A stretch of 64,000 nucleotides of DNA from Apostichopus japonicus (Eukaryota > Echinodermata > Holothuroidea > Aspidochirotida > Stichopodidae): assembly GCF_037975245.1 (NCBI RefSeq), contig NC_092561.1:11407001-11471000 (forward strand). The letters run 5' to 3'. The translations under genes were made by a program, and so were the position numbers. This document shows, piece by piece, positions 26,430 through 38,643 of the stretch (its first letter is position 1; the number at the start of each line of letters is the position of its first letter). The notes under the pieces were generated by a model. That model ran no database searches. It was not told the DNA's origin and was given only the letters and a program-made list of their open reading frames with translations.

Positions 26430-28300
26430 GTGGGAAATACAGAGGGGGGACGGGCGATTCGCCCTCGTGAGCGTTAAAATAGGCCTCAAAAGCACAATTG
26501 CGAGGGCAAATTTTTTTTAAAAATATAAGAAAATCGCATAATTACTTTTGACATGTGGTCTTCACTTGTTACATTTATTTACCTTTATTTACTTGACTAA
26601 GTTTCTTTAAAATAGCATATAAATTAATATAAAAATAATATAAAAATATAAATTGTCTGCTGCCAGTTTTCCTTCTTAGGACAAGTTTGTCCAGTTCCGC
26701 GAATTCCAAATTCATTTTTTACGTCACGCCTGGAAAAAGACGGCAAAACAGAAAGCTCATTACCCGGAAATCTTGATTACTCGAGAAAGAGCCAAAGAGG
26801 AAATAAAATTTAAAAAAGACGATAAATAAAAAATCAGAAAAACTTACTAGTGTCCGGGACCCAAAATAGACGGGGCGAAGGGCGATTTGCCCTACGAAGT
26901 TGAAAAATCGCCCCAGAAAAGAAATCACGAGGGCGAAATGAAAATGCAAATACCACTAAAATCGCCCTCCACATGTACTGCTCAACGGGCGCCTCACATC
27001 TGACTGCCGATCCTTTTGTTATTATATAACAGCTCTTGGTTTGTACGTTCGCTCAGACACCACCTAGCTAGCTAAAAAAATATCGGTTTGTCGCGTGATC
27101 ATTTTCGCACACGCAAGTATTTGTATTTTTTTCCTTCCAGCTAGGTGTTATGTATCACTGTACTGTGGAAAGAGTGAGCTAATTATATTGACAGCTCCTG
27201 CGATGTTTTCCTAATATACCTAAAAGGCAGGAGGGAAAAGTTTTGCGTCATAGTAACAACCATGCATTCTGTCTCACTACAAAATGGCGCGAAATTTCCG
27301 ACTACTTTTTAATAGGAAAATCGGGAAACTATTATCCTAACACACTGTAGCATACGCAAACTGGAGCCTATACCGCAACTTTCTCTGGATTTTCATAAAG
27401 TTCTCAACGTTACTGCAACGATATTTTCATAAGTTTCCCATGATTTTAATATTTTAGTATCATTAGAGTAGGGACAACTAAGGAGAAGTGTAGTGCTATA
27501 GCTGCTGAATATTATTCCAGATTAAAACTGACCATAGTGTACATTTTATGAACAGTACAGTACGTAACTTTTTAATTATGGGTAGCCATGATTAAAAGAA
27601 TCAAGTAGGGTGAAAACGACAGGCTAGGCATGGTCCTACCACAGGCCCTAAGGCAGGCCCATGGACCCCATCTATAACTGTGTCGCGCTGCGTGCTGACT
27701 GACGCCTTCGGCGTTAGTATAGTATCACCCACAAAGTTGAGTGATTTTTTTTAACCCCAGGCTCATCCCTGTATATGGATGAAATTAACAGAATAAAGGC
27801 ATAGCCTATACTTAACAAGATACACAGTAGGCTATTTTATAGTACATAACATAGACACTGTGTTTGACCAAAACTGAGCCTCGATCCTGTGATCAAAATG
27901 GAAAACTTTTCAGTTGGCTACAACGGTGTGTCTGGGGGATCAGATAAGGGGAAAGAGAAGCAGAAGAAGGGGAAACATGTGGTGAATAAGGAGTCCACTA
28001 TCAAACAATATTATTTGGGTGTTGAAATAAAGAGAGTGTTGGTGTAACACCTTGAAAATTTAGTACCTTTGTTTTTAGTCTTAGTCAACGGTAGGTCTAC
28101 TTTTAATAGTAATTAATAATTTTACCGATAAAATGTTGTAAAATTTAATCAACTTGTAGCTACAATAATTTATACAGGAGAAACAGCCCTCGCAACACCA
28201 AAAAGAGCCCCCCTCATCAGTAAAACAGCCCTCGTAAAAAATGTACTTGTGCTGAAAAGAGCCCTCGTCACCAAAAAATTATTTTGAGCCCTGCTTTACG
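26430..28300. mobile_element. Transposon-derived region with repeated CGAGGGC/GCCCTCG motifs
   Basis: The motif GCCCTCG or CGAGGGC appears near 26460, 26500, 26930, 28187, 28228 and 28262, with related gggcgat/atcgccc blocks at 26450, 26880 and 26910-26970. They run in one orientation at the left and the opposite at the right, as expected for subterminal repeats of a DNA transposon. The right end (reverse complement CAGGGCTCAAAAT near 28297) looks hAT-like. I found no matching target duplication, so the boundaries are approximate. Confidence 0.45.
27898..28047 (+). pseudogene. Possible transposase N-terminus remnant (49 codons)
   Basis: A short frame opens with MENFSVGYNGVSGGSDK, followed by a Lys-rich run (GKEKQKKGKHVV) and NKESTIKQYYLG, then stops. 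A basic stretch followed by a ..STIKQYF-like motif is typical of the start of hAT-like transposases, where it precedes the zinc finger. It sits inside the CGAGGGC-flanked region. No zinc finger or catalytic domain follows. The assignment rests on weak pattern similarity. Confidence 0.3.
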
Positions 28301-28600
28301 ATGTTTGTTTACATAACATAATGATAATTGATTTGGTACAATGTGACAGCCGGGGTATAGATTTATAATAAATTATTATCAGACTGGTTTGATTATGTGA
28401 GATGAGACTACTTTGAGTTTTGCCAAGGTAAGAACTCAAGAAACTGACACACTAAAACAGTTTGTTTTAAAAATTATATTTATTAGCTTTTTTAAGTTCA
28501 AATTAGCACTGGTCTTCAACGATCGCAAGTTGTTTTATATCGGCAAAAAGGTACACTTAATGGCGCCAATTGCATCCTCATTTTTCAAAAATCTCTAGCT

Positions 28601-28627
28601 TCTGAGGGGGGTTCATCCCCCCTCAGA
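28601..28627. repeat. Perfect 11-bp hairpin
   Basis: TCTGAGGGGGG at 28601-28611 and its exact reverse complement at 28617-28627 surround a TTCAT loop. GC-rich in an AT-rich setting, next to the transposon-derived region, it is likely a transposon fragment. Confidence 0.85.
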
Positions 28628-30140
28628 CACCCTCATGCGCAGCTAAAGCGGCGCGATGGCTGCTTGGCAGCCATATGGTTCGCTGGAAATGATACCTTTC
28701 TTGCCAGGAAAAAAACATTTTTTACAGCCCTGGTTTACGTACACCTTATACTGTACCTAGGCCAATGGCCAGAAAAAAATACTGTTCCTGGTTTGAGATA
28801 CTGTTTGACCACATGTCTCAAAATTTTCACAAAAATTATTTCTTGAAGTGAAAATTTGATTTTTTTTCGATGAATTCAGCTTTAAAACTGAGATAGTTGT
28901 TGTTGGTTTGACATTAGTTTCTGAATGCTTGGCAAAGAATAACCCAACCAAATAATTCTGAGCTTTATAGTTTATTGCAGTGTAAAGTAAGTAGTGCCCA
29001 AAATTGGGAAGAACCACAATGACAACATTTTAGTGAAATATCGGCAAATGGTTCTGGAGGGCTGCAATATCTCAACCAATTTGGTTTATAAATAGAGAGC
29101 TAAATGTTCATGTGACTACATTATGTGTATAATTGAACTAAGTTTCAGCAAACTCTGGATGGTCACCTGGCAATCCCTTGCTAAATCGACACATGAAACT
29201 GTTGTTGGAAATGCAGTCCCACGCACCTAAACTCTGTCCCTTGCAAAAATTTCTCAATGCTATACACCCTCCTCCCCTTCCACCCCCTCATTTTTTTCAT
29301 TTCTTTTATGCAAGTTGTAGGTATTGTATAATTAGTTGGTACTTTGGAGAGTTTCAATATACCACAGCAGTTACCATCTGAAAACTGAATTCTTCCGTGT
29401 ATAAAAATAAGAGGAACAGAATTTTGACCTAATTTTTGATATCTTTTCCAAGTTTTAGAAAACAGTTTGGAACTTTAATTTATGCCTTTAAGAATGAACA
29501 TGAATATTATCTAAGCACTTGATCAACGTAGCTGTAGCTAATCTACAGTTAAGTCATTTTAATCAAATTCGGTCCCTCGCGCACAAACATTGTTATATCT
29601 GACTTAAATCACTATTTTCGTCTAAAATTTTTTTTTTTATATTCATAAGTTTTCAAACAGTTGTGCCACAAACCAAGACTGAATGTTTCATACTGAATGA
29701 ACATCTAACTTCAAGGTCGAAGTTGACCAGTTTTGGCTTTCACCCTACTACCGTTAATGTAATATAACTGAAATAAAGTTTCTTTCCATAAACATGAATA
29801 TTGCCTTGGATATGTTTGTTAATGAATTTGTGATTATTGTATATATTGTACAAAATACTTCCACATTGTACAAAATACTTTTCTCACAGCTAAAGTTGTG
29901 CGCCAATGACTGCCTTGGTAATCTAGGTTGCGGGGTGTCTATTTGAGCCATTAAAAAATGTAGGACATGCAGCTGGCTGCCCTACATCCTTGTCAATCAA
30001 AACCTGATTGTCACTTTCTCTTGCATACCATTTGCAAATTAACATAATATTTTAGCTCCGAAGGGGTTCAAGTACTCTGGAACTTTGGTAGATTGCCAAA
30101 ATGTTTTAACATCAACAGGTGATATAACAATTGAATGGCT
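28628..30140. other. Non-coding, nothing recognised
   Basis: AT-rich sequence between the hairpin and the first TA-flanked element. A 20-bp direct repeat (acattgtacaaaatactt) occurs near 29845-29880; otherwise no feature was seen. Confidence 0.35.
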
Positions 30141-31117
30141 TACAGTACTGTTTTCGCTTAACACCCGTTGAAAACAATTCAACAATCGTCAAATTTCGAT
30201 AAAAATCGATAAAAATCGTTGAAAATTTTAAGACTGAAACGGACAGGGTTTTCAACGAAAAATTATCGCGAACAAAACCGCAAATGTAACTCGAGACATC
30301 TGCTGGTTGTGAGTTTCGTTTAGTCTGTAGAATAACCGCAGTCGTTTCTCTGACAATGCCAGAAGTTGAGGAATATTACAGACGAAGTAAATGTGGTTTC
30401 TTAGTCCATGACGGCGTTCTCTGAATGTTTATTAGGCAGTAGGTGACTGTTAGCTAGGATTGAAGTCAAGTACAAGAACAATAGCCTACTGTAGCTAAAG
30501 GTGGATTGTAAACGGCCCAGTTACGTGTGTTTACCCGCCGGTAAACGTAGATGAATCAACTCAACTGTGACATTAGTAACAATATTAGAGAGAAGGTTAC
30601 TCACCAAGGCAAGCAAGTCGGATAAACTAGAAATATGTTAAGAAAGCGTAGCTGGATATCAGTGAGGTTTATTTCCAATAATTCCTGTGGTTACTAGACG
30701 TACGTTTCGTAATATCTACAGAAACCGATCTCCCTTATCGCCTAAAACCACATTTTACAGAGCTCTTCCTTTTGTCTTATACCGCATTAATTAAAGTGCG
30801 AGTATTTGCAGGAAAAGTCTTTTGTAAGCGCAGGTTCCGTCAGAAGATATCTCTCACTGTAATACTTAATCATGTTCAATCCGTAACAAAAGAAAGTCGA
30901 TCTTTATATAAGTGTTTGATTTGCACTTTAAAAGTACAGTACTGAAGAAATTCTTTACACAGTAGTTGTAATTACAGATAAAAAAACACACGATGGGCCC
31001 CAGTTCCCTGACTAACTTTGCAGTATACAGATCCTGTAAAGAAGCACGTGGTCAAGTCACCAAAATGCATTGCAGTACTGTACAAACATGGTTCTAACCC
31101 CACCCCTTCCCCCTCAT

Positions 31118-31163
31118 TGTTTCACAATAAAATAGGTTACTGTTTCACAATAAAATAGGTTAC
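31118..31163. repeat. 23-bp perfect tandem duplication inside copy 1
   Basis: tgtttcacaataaaataggt plus tac is repeated exactly at 31118 and 31141. It is absent from the other element copy. Confidence 0.9.
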
Positions 31164-31411
31164 TGGAACGCTCACCATGACAACACATTGTACACACTGG
31201 CACAGGCAGTCTCCCAGGTGCCTTGCTAAGCATGTGTGAGCTCAATCCTTGCAGAAATGAGCTGTCCACTATGTGCGCGGCCCTCGGCACCTGGATATTC
31301 CCCTAGACCTTGTTTTGTTTTGATCCCGCATCATACTTTGCACTGCACGGCAGCACCTGTTAATTTGCATACTGTAAAATATTTGCGAGTCGGAGATGAA
31401 ATACTTGCTGT

Positions 31412-32340
31412 GAAGTAAGGGTGTGACCTAACGGATATTTCGCTAACCGTTTAACCGGATCGCCACCGGTCGGTTAAACGCCGTTTCCCGATCGCGGCTT
31501 TTTCGATGCACCGTCACTCAACTATTAATGAAAATAGGACATTATGAGTACAATAATTAAGGGTTTTTTTCCAACAGGTAGCAATTCAGGCAACAAGACG
31601 ACAATCTATGTATGTTAATTAATAATTAGGCCCAATAATATTGCGAACATTTCGTGTAATAATTGCTGAAAAGAATAACAAACATGATCAGTATTCGTGG
31701 TCTTCAGAAGTTCAGATCACTGAATTTATATAACATTGAATTTATATAACATCGTAACTTTTGAAAAACACATTATATTTGTCTCTTTCACAAGATTTTA
31801 AACAAAAACTCGCCTAACTTAGCAAACTTACCCACCTTTCCTGCTTACTCATTACAAGTCATGTTTAGAAAACAAATTACGCACACACGTGTTATGCGAT
31901 GGGTTGTAAAAATCAAGTTGAAACTGGTTTGAGCAGCCTCCGATTTCAGCGACGTCACATGCCATACAGTACTTTACATTTGATACAAAAGTTACTTCAA
32001 CAACAGCTTCCCAAATTTTGTGTCGCAATAGGTTAAGTTTTAACCGCGTAGCATAGCACAGTACCATTCATAATTTGCATATTACACCAATTTACACTCG
32101 GTGTCCAGATGGCGGGAAAATGTAACATCGTGTTCAATGTGTTGTGTCGTTCCCATGGTGCGATGAGCTTGGGCAAGTTCGAATGTCGATGACCTACTTA
32201 TGCTCTATGACCAATGTCAGTGGGAATTATGTGTGTAAAAACTTGGGTTTTTCCACGTGTTATATTTATAGAAGTTTTACATAAGCCGAGCGAATTTTGG
32301 GGCGGCTCGTTGATCGTGAGGAAGCACTTATCTAAGCATC
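31412..32340 (+). repeat. Inner segment shared by both TA elements (copy 1)
   Basis: From taagggtgtgacctaacgga through gaggaagcacttatctaagc it matches 35431-36390 along its length with small indels. It includes a ggttaaacg/cgtttaac-rich start. One 18-bp block (ctcggccttcggcaacgt) present in copy 2 at 35758 is missing here. Confidence 0.85.
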
Positions 32341-34825
32341 AATATTTGTGAAAAATATTGTAAGGTTTTTCAGATATTCTCTTTGAATGTCCCCTCCATA
32401 TATCTCTCTTTCTCCGTCCACTCAAAGCTCAACATTTACGCTAATTCTGTTAGGGGAAAAATTATCATAATTATTGAAATATCGCGATAATTTTTTAACT
32501 ATTTATCGTGACGGTAAAACATATTGTTTTTCCCTTTTCAAGATTTTATGTCCTACACATTTTACCACCATGTTCCACGATCGCGGAAAAACACTGGCTA
32601 GACCAGTGAGCGCCTATACTTTTCATTTCATTGATTCGTTTCATTGACGTCTTTTACGAATGGTTGCCGATCGTGATGTCATAAAGTTAATGAAAACGAC
32701 TGTATGTAGACTACTTGGGAATTTTTCAACGATTTCACACGATTTTCAACGTTCCGCGAAGCCACTGTTTGACCTCGCATTTCGTTGAAAATTCATCAAC
32801 GAACGCAGTAACTTAAAATCCCAATCGTTGAAAATCGATAAATTATGTTAAATTCAATAAATTTCGATAAAAATTGTCGAAATTCATGGAATTTTTTTTT
32901 CAACAAATTTAAACGGGCGTTAAGCGAAAACAGTACTGTAGGTGTGCTTACCGAATGACATTCATAGCCCTGGGAATTTTTTGCGGACTTACAGTCAGGA
33001 AGGAACAAAAAGAAAAACGTGACACAAAATAGAAAAATTAACAACAATGAAGAAAACATCTGCACTTAATTTAAACACATACAACGGTGAAAGTTTTCAC
33101 GGGAGGATAAGAGACATTTGACGATACTTTCTCCAAGGTATCATCTACTTGCTGCCGCTGTTTATTGTTTTAAAGTATATTGCATAACCGCAACTCCGTG
33201 CAAAACCGACCTTTTCAACCCACCGTTTTTGGACGCTTTCCAACAATTTTCGACCAGCTTGTCAACTTCGACAAACTAATACTGTAGGCATCCACACATT
33301 GATATGTTCGGATACATCTTAGAATCAAAGAAGTAGAGGTTATTCCTAATATTTTCATATAAGGAATAAGGAAATGAGGACCTCCCTGATTTTTCTCTAT
33401 GGTTTAGTGTTAACTTTCAACTATGATTTCATTGATGCTTTGATAAGTTCAAAGTAAAAAAACTTACCTTTTCCTTTGATCTATAATAGCCTTAACTTGG
33501 CAGAAGTTATATATAATAATTGGTATGCTACAGTACTGATTTCGCTTAACTCCTGTTGAAAAAAAATCAACGATCGATAACAAAAGTTAAAAATCGATAA
33601 AAAAAGTTGAAAATCGGTTAATTTCGTTGACAAGATTTAGACTACTGCGGGCACGGTTGTCAACGAAGTTTCAACGAAATTTCCACGAAATTTATCGCGA
33701 TCAAAAACCGCAAAGGCAATTCTAGACATATCAAGGTTGTGACTTGCGTTGAATCCTTAGTGTAACTACAGCCGTTTTCAGACTCTACCAGAAGTTGCCG
33801 AGGAATATTACAAACGTTGCAAAAGTGTGATTGTATATACAGTAAGACGGAGTAAGTTCTGTACTAGGTGTTTGAAAAATGATTTGGCTAGGATAATAAA
33901 AACTAGTCTTGGTCGATCGTAGCAAGCACATTCTATGACTCTTAAGTTATAGGCTAGTATTAAACTAGGATAAGTTTAAGTTAACTCACCAAGGAACGCA
34001 GTGTCAGAAAAAACAAGAAAAAAATATCAACAATGAAACAGTCGTAGCTGGATATCAAAGAGATTTATTTCCAATAAATTCCTGTGTTACTTGACGTACT
34101 ACAGTACCGTTTACTACAGAACCGCACTCACTTTCAAACTTTTCTGAGAGCGCATTCCGTCCAAAAAATCTCCCCGACTTCAATGCACGCAAAAAAAACA
34201 AAAAAAAACTGTTATTTTCCCCCTAACCCGTTACTGTAAGTTGCCCGCGAAAGCAGATGGACTGCCCTGGTAAGGTCGCAGCCTGGGTCTGGGCCACCTG
34301 TAGCATGCTGCTTACATGTGCATTCCCTACCCTGGATATCCCCACCACCAAACTTTTTTGAAAGGCTTAGTCCAATCATAAACTTGGCTTTGTCAAATTC
34401 ACGCCTACCTTATGTTAATTAGCATAGTATTTATCTTCGTGGGGGGTTTAGCACCGCAGAACCTTCATGGCTGGCTGCCTCTAGAAGCAAACATTATTTT
34501 ACCCCTACTGTTCGTAATGGAATGGATGTTATCTGTTACTTAGTTAATTGAAAACCAAATATTCATTCATATATATATAAGTAGAACAATCCAGCAGGGA
34601 TAGAAAGTTTATCTTGAATGAACCAATCAAAAGTCGTGCTATTAATAAAACTTGAAAACACCTGGCCAGCAAGAGAGTTGCAAACAATTGTTTCCATGAC
34701 TACTAAGAAAATAAAGCAGTGACTTGGGGCCCACGTTGGGTAGATTTCTGTGGAAATTGAATATATTTTCATTGCTTATTTGAGTATTGTATATTGGGAA
34801 GAGCTGATCAAACATTACTGGGGAG

Positions 34826-34863
34826 GGCTTTCAACTGGCCTGACGGCTTTCAACTGGCCTGAC
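34826..34863. repeat. 19-bp perfect tandem duplication
   Basis: ggctttcaactggcctgac occurs twice in a row at 34826 and 34845, inside the part of copy 2 that is absent from copy 1. Confidence 0.9.
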
Positions 34864-35430
34864 GGCATGTATAAGTTTATTTTAATGAGTAGGGGGAGTT
34901 TTTATGAGTCTCCCGGTATGCGTCACATGAGAAGTAAATGTTTTGTTTTTCGGTTTTATCATCGTTTTTCAAGTGGAACAACTCATAAAATCATGTCAAA
35001 TGAAAATAATATATATTTGAATATCCTTCCTTAGTTTTACTAATCAGGAATGCTTGATAAGCCATGCAATGCATCGTTCGAAAATGTAATTTTAAAGTAG
35101 AATTGAAAATGAACGACATAAAACAATATCTGTGAAGCGTGTGGAGCACAACTTTGAATATTCGTTGTGAAAGAAAACATAATGAACGATGTTTACTGCG
35201 TAAATAAATTTCGCGGAACTGGTACAGAGAAATTACGTACTGCAGCTTACGTCAGAGAAGCTCATAAATGACACAGGTGGATAGAGCGCATCAAAATTCG
35301 GTTTAGGAAATCCCTATACAGCCGACAAAAGTCGATGTCTCCTTCCGTTTTCGAGTTATAAGCGATTTTGTGATTTTACGATATGGTTTTCAGTATATTT
35401 TCATTGAATAAGGGCGTTTTGTTGTGTGTG

Positions 35431-36390
35431 TTTAAATAAGGGTGTGACCTATCAGATATTTCGCTAACCCTTTCACCGTATCGCCTACCGGTCGGTTAAA
35501 CGTTTAAACGCTGTTTCCCGATCGCGGCTTTTTCGACGCACCGTTACTGGAATTTTAATGAAAATAGGACGATATGAGTACAATAATTAAGGTTTTCTTT
35601 TCCAGCAGGTAGCAATTCTGGCAGCAAGACAACGATCAATGTATGTTAATTACTAATTAGGCCCAATAATATTGCGAACCTTTCGTGTAATAATAATTGC
35701 CTAACACATGATCAGTATTCGTGGTCTTCAGAAGTTCAGATCACTGAATTTATATAACTCGGCCTTCGGCAACGTCGTAACTTTTGAAGACAAAAAAACA
35801 ATATATTTGTCTATCAATCACAAGATTTTAAACAAAAACTCGCATAAATTAGCAAACTTAAACACCTTTCCTACTTACTCATTAAAAGTCATGTTAAGAA
35901 AACAAATTACGCACGCACGTGTTGTGCGATGGGTTGTAAAAATCAAGCTGAAACTGGTTCGAGCAGCCTCCGATTTCATTTTCTTTCTCTTGTGTCACAT
36001 ACATGATACAGTACCTTACATTTGATACAAAAGTTACTTCAAACAACAGCTTCCCAAAATTTGTGTCGCAATAGGTTAAGATTTAACCACGCTGCGCAGT
36101 ACCATTCATAATTTGCATATTACACTCGGCGTCCAGATGGCGGGAGAATATAACATCATGTTCAATGTGTTGTGTCATTCCCATGGTGCGATGAACTTGG
36201 GCAAGTTGCCAAGTTCGAATGTCAATGACCTACTTATGTTCTGTGACCAATGTCAGTGGGAATTATGTGTGTAAAAACTCGGGTTTTTCCATTTGTTATA
36301 TACATAGAAGTTTTTCCGTAAGCGGAGCGAATTTTAGGGCGGCTCGTTGATTGTGAGGAAGCACTTATCTAAGCATCAATATTTGTGAAA
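35431..36390 (+). repeat. Inner segment shared by both TA elements (copy 2)
   Basis: This is the counterpart of 31412-32340. In this copy a 105-codon frame is open at 35708-36025 (starts MISIRGLQKFRSLNLYN), whereas copy 1 carries differences that close it. It resembles no protein I know, and openness may be chance. Confidence 0.8.
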
Positions 36391-37544
36391 AAATATCGTA
36401 AGTTTTTCAGTTTCATTCATTTTCTTTTATGTTTGCCGCAATCGCGCCCGCAATGCATGCACAGCATAATATCATGTGTGAAAAAATGGCTGTACACGTG
36501 CGGACCTGAGAGAGCAAACTGGCCTTGTGTTGTTAATGTTATGACGCTACTTTCTAGAACGGCCATTTGCGTCTTTTGGGGTCAACATATTTTCATACGG
36601 GGTTTTCACCATGCCATTGATCGATGTACACGGTGATATGTCGCAAATATAAACTGAGAAAACGAATTGACGACACTATCATCATGAGCTCATGACTATT
36701 GGCCTACTACTTTAGTTATATTAAACACATTATTCATGCCTAAAACATCGTTTTTCTGTTTTTATAGATAGTTTGCAGTACATTACTAAGTTCTTTACAT
36801 ATTTTAAAATAATTTTCATGTTTAAAAGTAAACAAAATAGAAAAAATAAAAAGAGAAAACGCCTTTTTGAAAAATGGAAGCGTCCTCGCAGAATGGGCGG
36901 GGCATCTTTATTTTGCTTCAAGTTACATGTTTTCGCTCAGAAACAAAGTTTCATACTCCAACTCTAATAAAAAACCAAATTTACATCTCTAAAAAATAAC
37001 TATTTTTCGTAATCTGCAAGTAAACCAAGTTTATATGTCCATTCATTGTTATTTAAATGGTTAAACAGCACTCTAATTTATCTGGAAGGGTGCCTCGTGG
37101 TACATAGCTTTGACTGCAATCTCTCTTAGATCCTGGCGAAGTTAAGACTTATGTCACTGTGTTTGGGGTTCACAGTTAGAAAATGTCCCCCGTCAGTTTC
37201 ACTACATGTTTCTTTGAGTGTCACTACTCATGCAAGTACAGGAATGCTCTTGAGAAAATTCCTGCCTTCAAACGACTGTTCCAAAGTCTAATCAATACTA
37301 ATAAACGAAGTTGCTCGTTTTCCGACGTTTTGCGTAACCACACATTGACCTTCTATTTCGTTTAAAAAAGAATTTCAACGTATCGTTAAAAATTCCATGA
37401 AGGAAATGACTGAAATAACCAATCGTTAAAATTCGGGGAATTTCGATAAAAATCGGGGAATTTCGATGACAAAACGTGGAAATTCGGTTATTTTCCTAAT
37501 TAACGAATTTTAACGGGAGTTAAGCGAAATCAGTACTGTATGTA

Positions 37545-38040
37545 TAGTCAGTAGTGCGAAGTTCGGCATACTGCGAAGATCGGCCACCCTAAGAAATACA
37601 CGATTTTAAAAAGACAACTGACAGGAAGAGCCAAATTTCACCAAAAAGTACGAAGCTACAGTTATTTTCTCTCCAAAATGGCCCGTGTGCAAGAAATTAC
37701 TTACATATTAGTCAATAAAATGACGGAGATCTATGAAGTCTGTTATATTACTGAAAAAGCAACTGCGCCACCAATTTTATCACCAGCGCCACACTGTGGG
37801 TTGCGTGTCCGAACTTCGCAATACTCTAGCAAGGAATACCAGTTCCACAATCACGAAGAATCTTCTTGGAAAACAACGTGAAAACAGTTTGCAGGAAAGA
37901 AAGTTTGGCCGTGTATCGTACTATAACAAAATTCTCCCACCATATGAAGTATATTTTCTGGTGATTTAGACCAGAAGATTTAGTTTTGGGGTGTTTTAAG
38001 TCTTAAGTGGCCGAACTTCGAAGTCACCATCCTACTACTA
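37545..38040. mobile_element. Short inverted-repeat element abutting copy 2
   Basis: The left end has AGTAGTGCGAAGTTCGGC and then GATCGGCC; the right end, reverse-complemented, reads TAGTAGTAGG..CTTCGAAGTTCGGCC. The shared core is CGAAGTTCGGC about 10-20 bp from each end. About 495 bp. No target duplication could be fixed. Two overlapping short open frames inside (37678-37881, 37733-37969) have no recognised similarity. Confidence 0.5.
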
Positions 38041-38450
38041 ATGTAGGCCTAGACTAGGCCTAGCCACATTATTTGACATTTGTGGTCCTAAATTGAGGCA
38101 TAACATTAGGTCGCTGCAGAATGGTTTGTGATAGTAGACCCTGCGTTCTAGATTCCACAAGTCCTAACACTGTAACAGACGGAGGCTACAACAACTTAAG
38201 TCACCTTTACTAGTTTCAGTCCAAGGTTAACGTTAGGCTACTGTATGTCTAGCTTAGGCTACTGTAGGCTGTCGGCTAACTAAGGGTAGTAAGGCCAACA
38301 GACAACACTGTAGTTACCTGGTGTCACGGTGATACATCTTTCGATTTGTTTAAGGAATCACGGACAAGCAAAATGTCTTGTTTTTTTTAAGTGGAAGGCC
38401 TTTTCCTTCGGGTTGGCTAAATCAGATTTCCACACTTCGGATTAAGTTAC

Positions 38451-38640
38451 CTTCGCTTGATTGCAGATTTCTATGTGAAATTAGTACGGCGTTAGACCGC
38501 ATATGTGTTTTCGTACACAGGTTCAACTTAACTAAAGCACTAACGTTAGCGTAGGCTACACACAGTATTGTACCATACTCTGTGGAACTTGCATCCATAG
38601 GCCTAGGTGGAATTCTAAAAGATTGTGTACATGACAACAT
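38451..38640 (-). other. Candidate 5' (untranslated) exon, perhaps of the Tubby-like gene
   Basis: Minus-strand sequence directly downstream of the CCAAT/CRE cluster ends in a good donor (GCGAAG then gtaact) at 38451. Joining it to the 12075 exon leaves its own open frame out of phase, so it would have to be 5' UTR with translation starting at the Met inside the 12-kb exon. The link across a 26-kb intron is inference only. Confidence 0.25.
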
Positions 38641-38643
38641 ATA

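Larger units (their letters stand above)
30141..32940. mobile_element. TA-flanked inverted-repeat DNA transposon, copy 1 (non-autonomous)
   Basis: The left end reads TACAGTACTGTTTTCGCTTA followed by ACACCCGTTG. The right end is its reverse complement with one mismatch: AACGGGCGTTAAGCGAAAA then CAGTACTGTA. Ends starting CAGT flanked by TA are typical of the Tc1/mariner/pogo group. Subterminal regions carry many ATCGATAAAAATCG- and ATCGTTGAAA-like units, in mirrored orientation at the two ends. About 2.8 kb, but no transposase frame or DDE/D motif was seen. A 0.9-kb inner part (about 31412-32340) recurs in copy 2. Confidence 0.85.
33529..37540. mobile_element. TA-flanked inverted-repeat DNA transposon, copy 2 (non-autonomous)
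   Basis: It starts TACAGTACTGATTTCGCTTA followed by ACTCCTGTTG and ends with AACGGGAGTTAAGCGAAAT then CAGTACTGTA, so it has the same terminal repeats as copy 1 and the same TA flank. The left subterminal part aligns with copy 1 (for example ccagaagttg..gaggaatattaca at 30359 and 33789). It lies in the same orientation 588 bp downstream of copy 1. It is about 4.0 kb; the extra length lies mainly in 34200-35430. No transposase was recognised. Confidence 0.85.

Noticed and set aside
30141-30150. TACAGTACTG equals the 5' part of the known microRNA miR-101
   Set aside because: It lies at transposon termini with no precursor hairpin of the right form; the match is short and most likely coincidence.
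38422-38640. 72-codon minus-strand frame as the coding first exon of the Tubby-like gene
   Set aside because: Its donor leaves one base, out of phase with the 12-kb exon; kept only as a possible untranslated exon.
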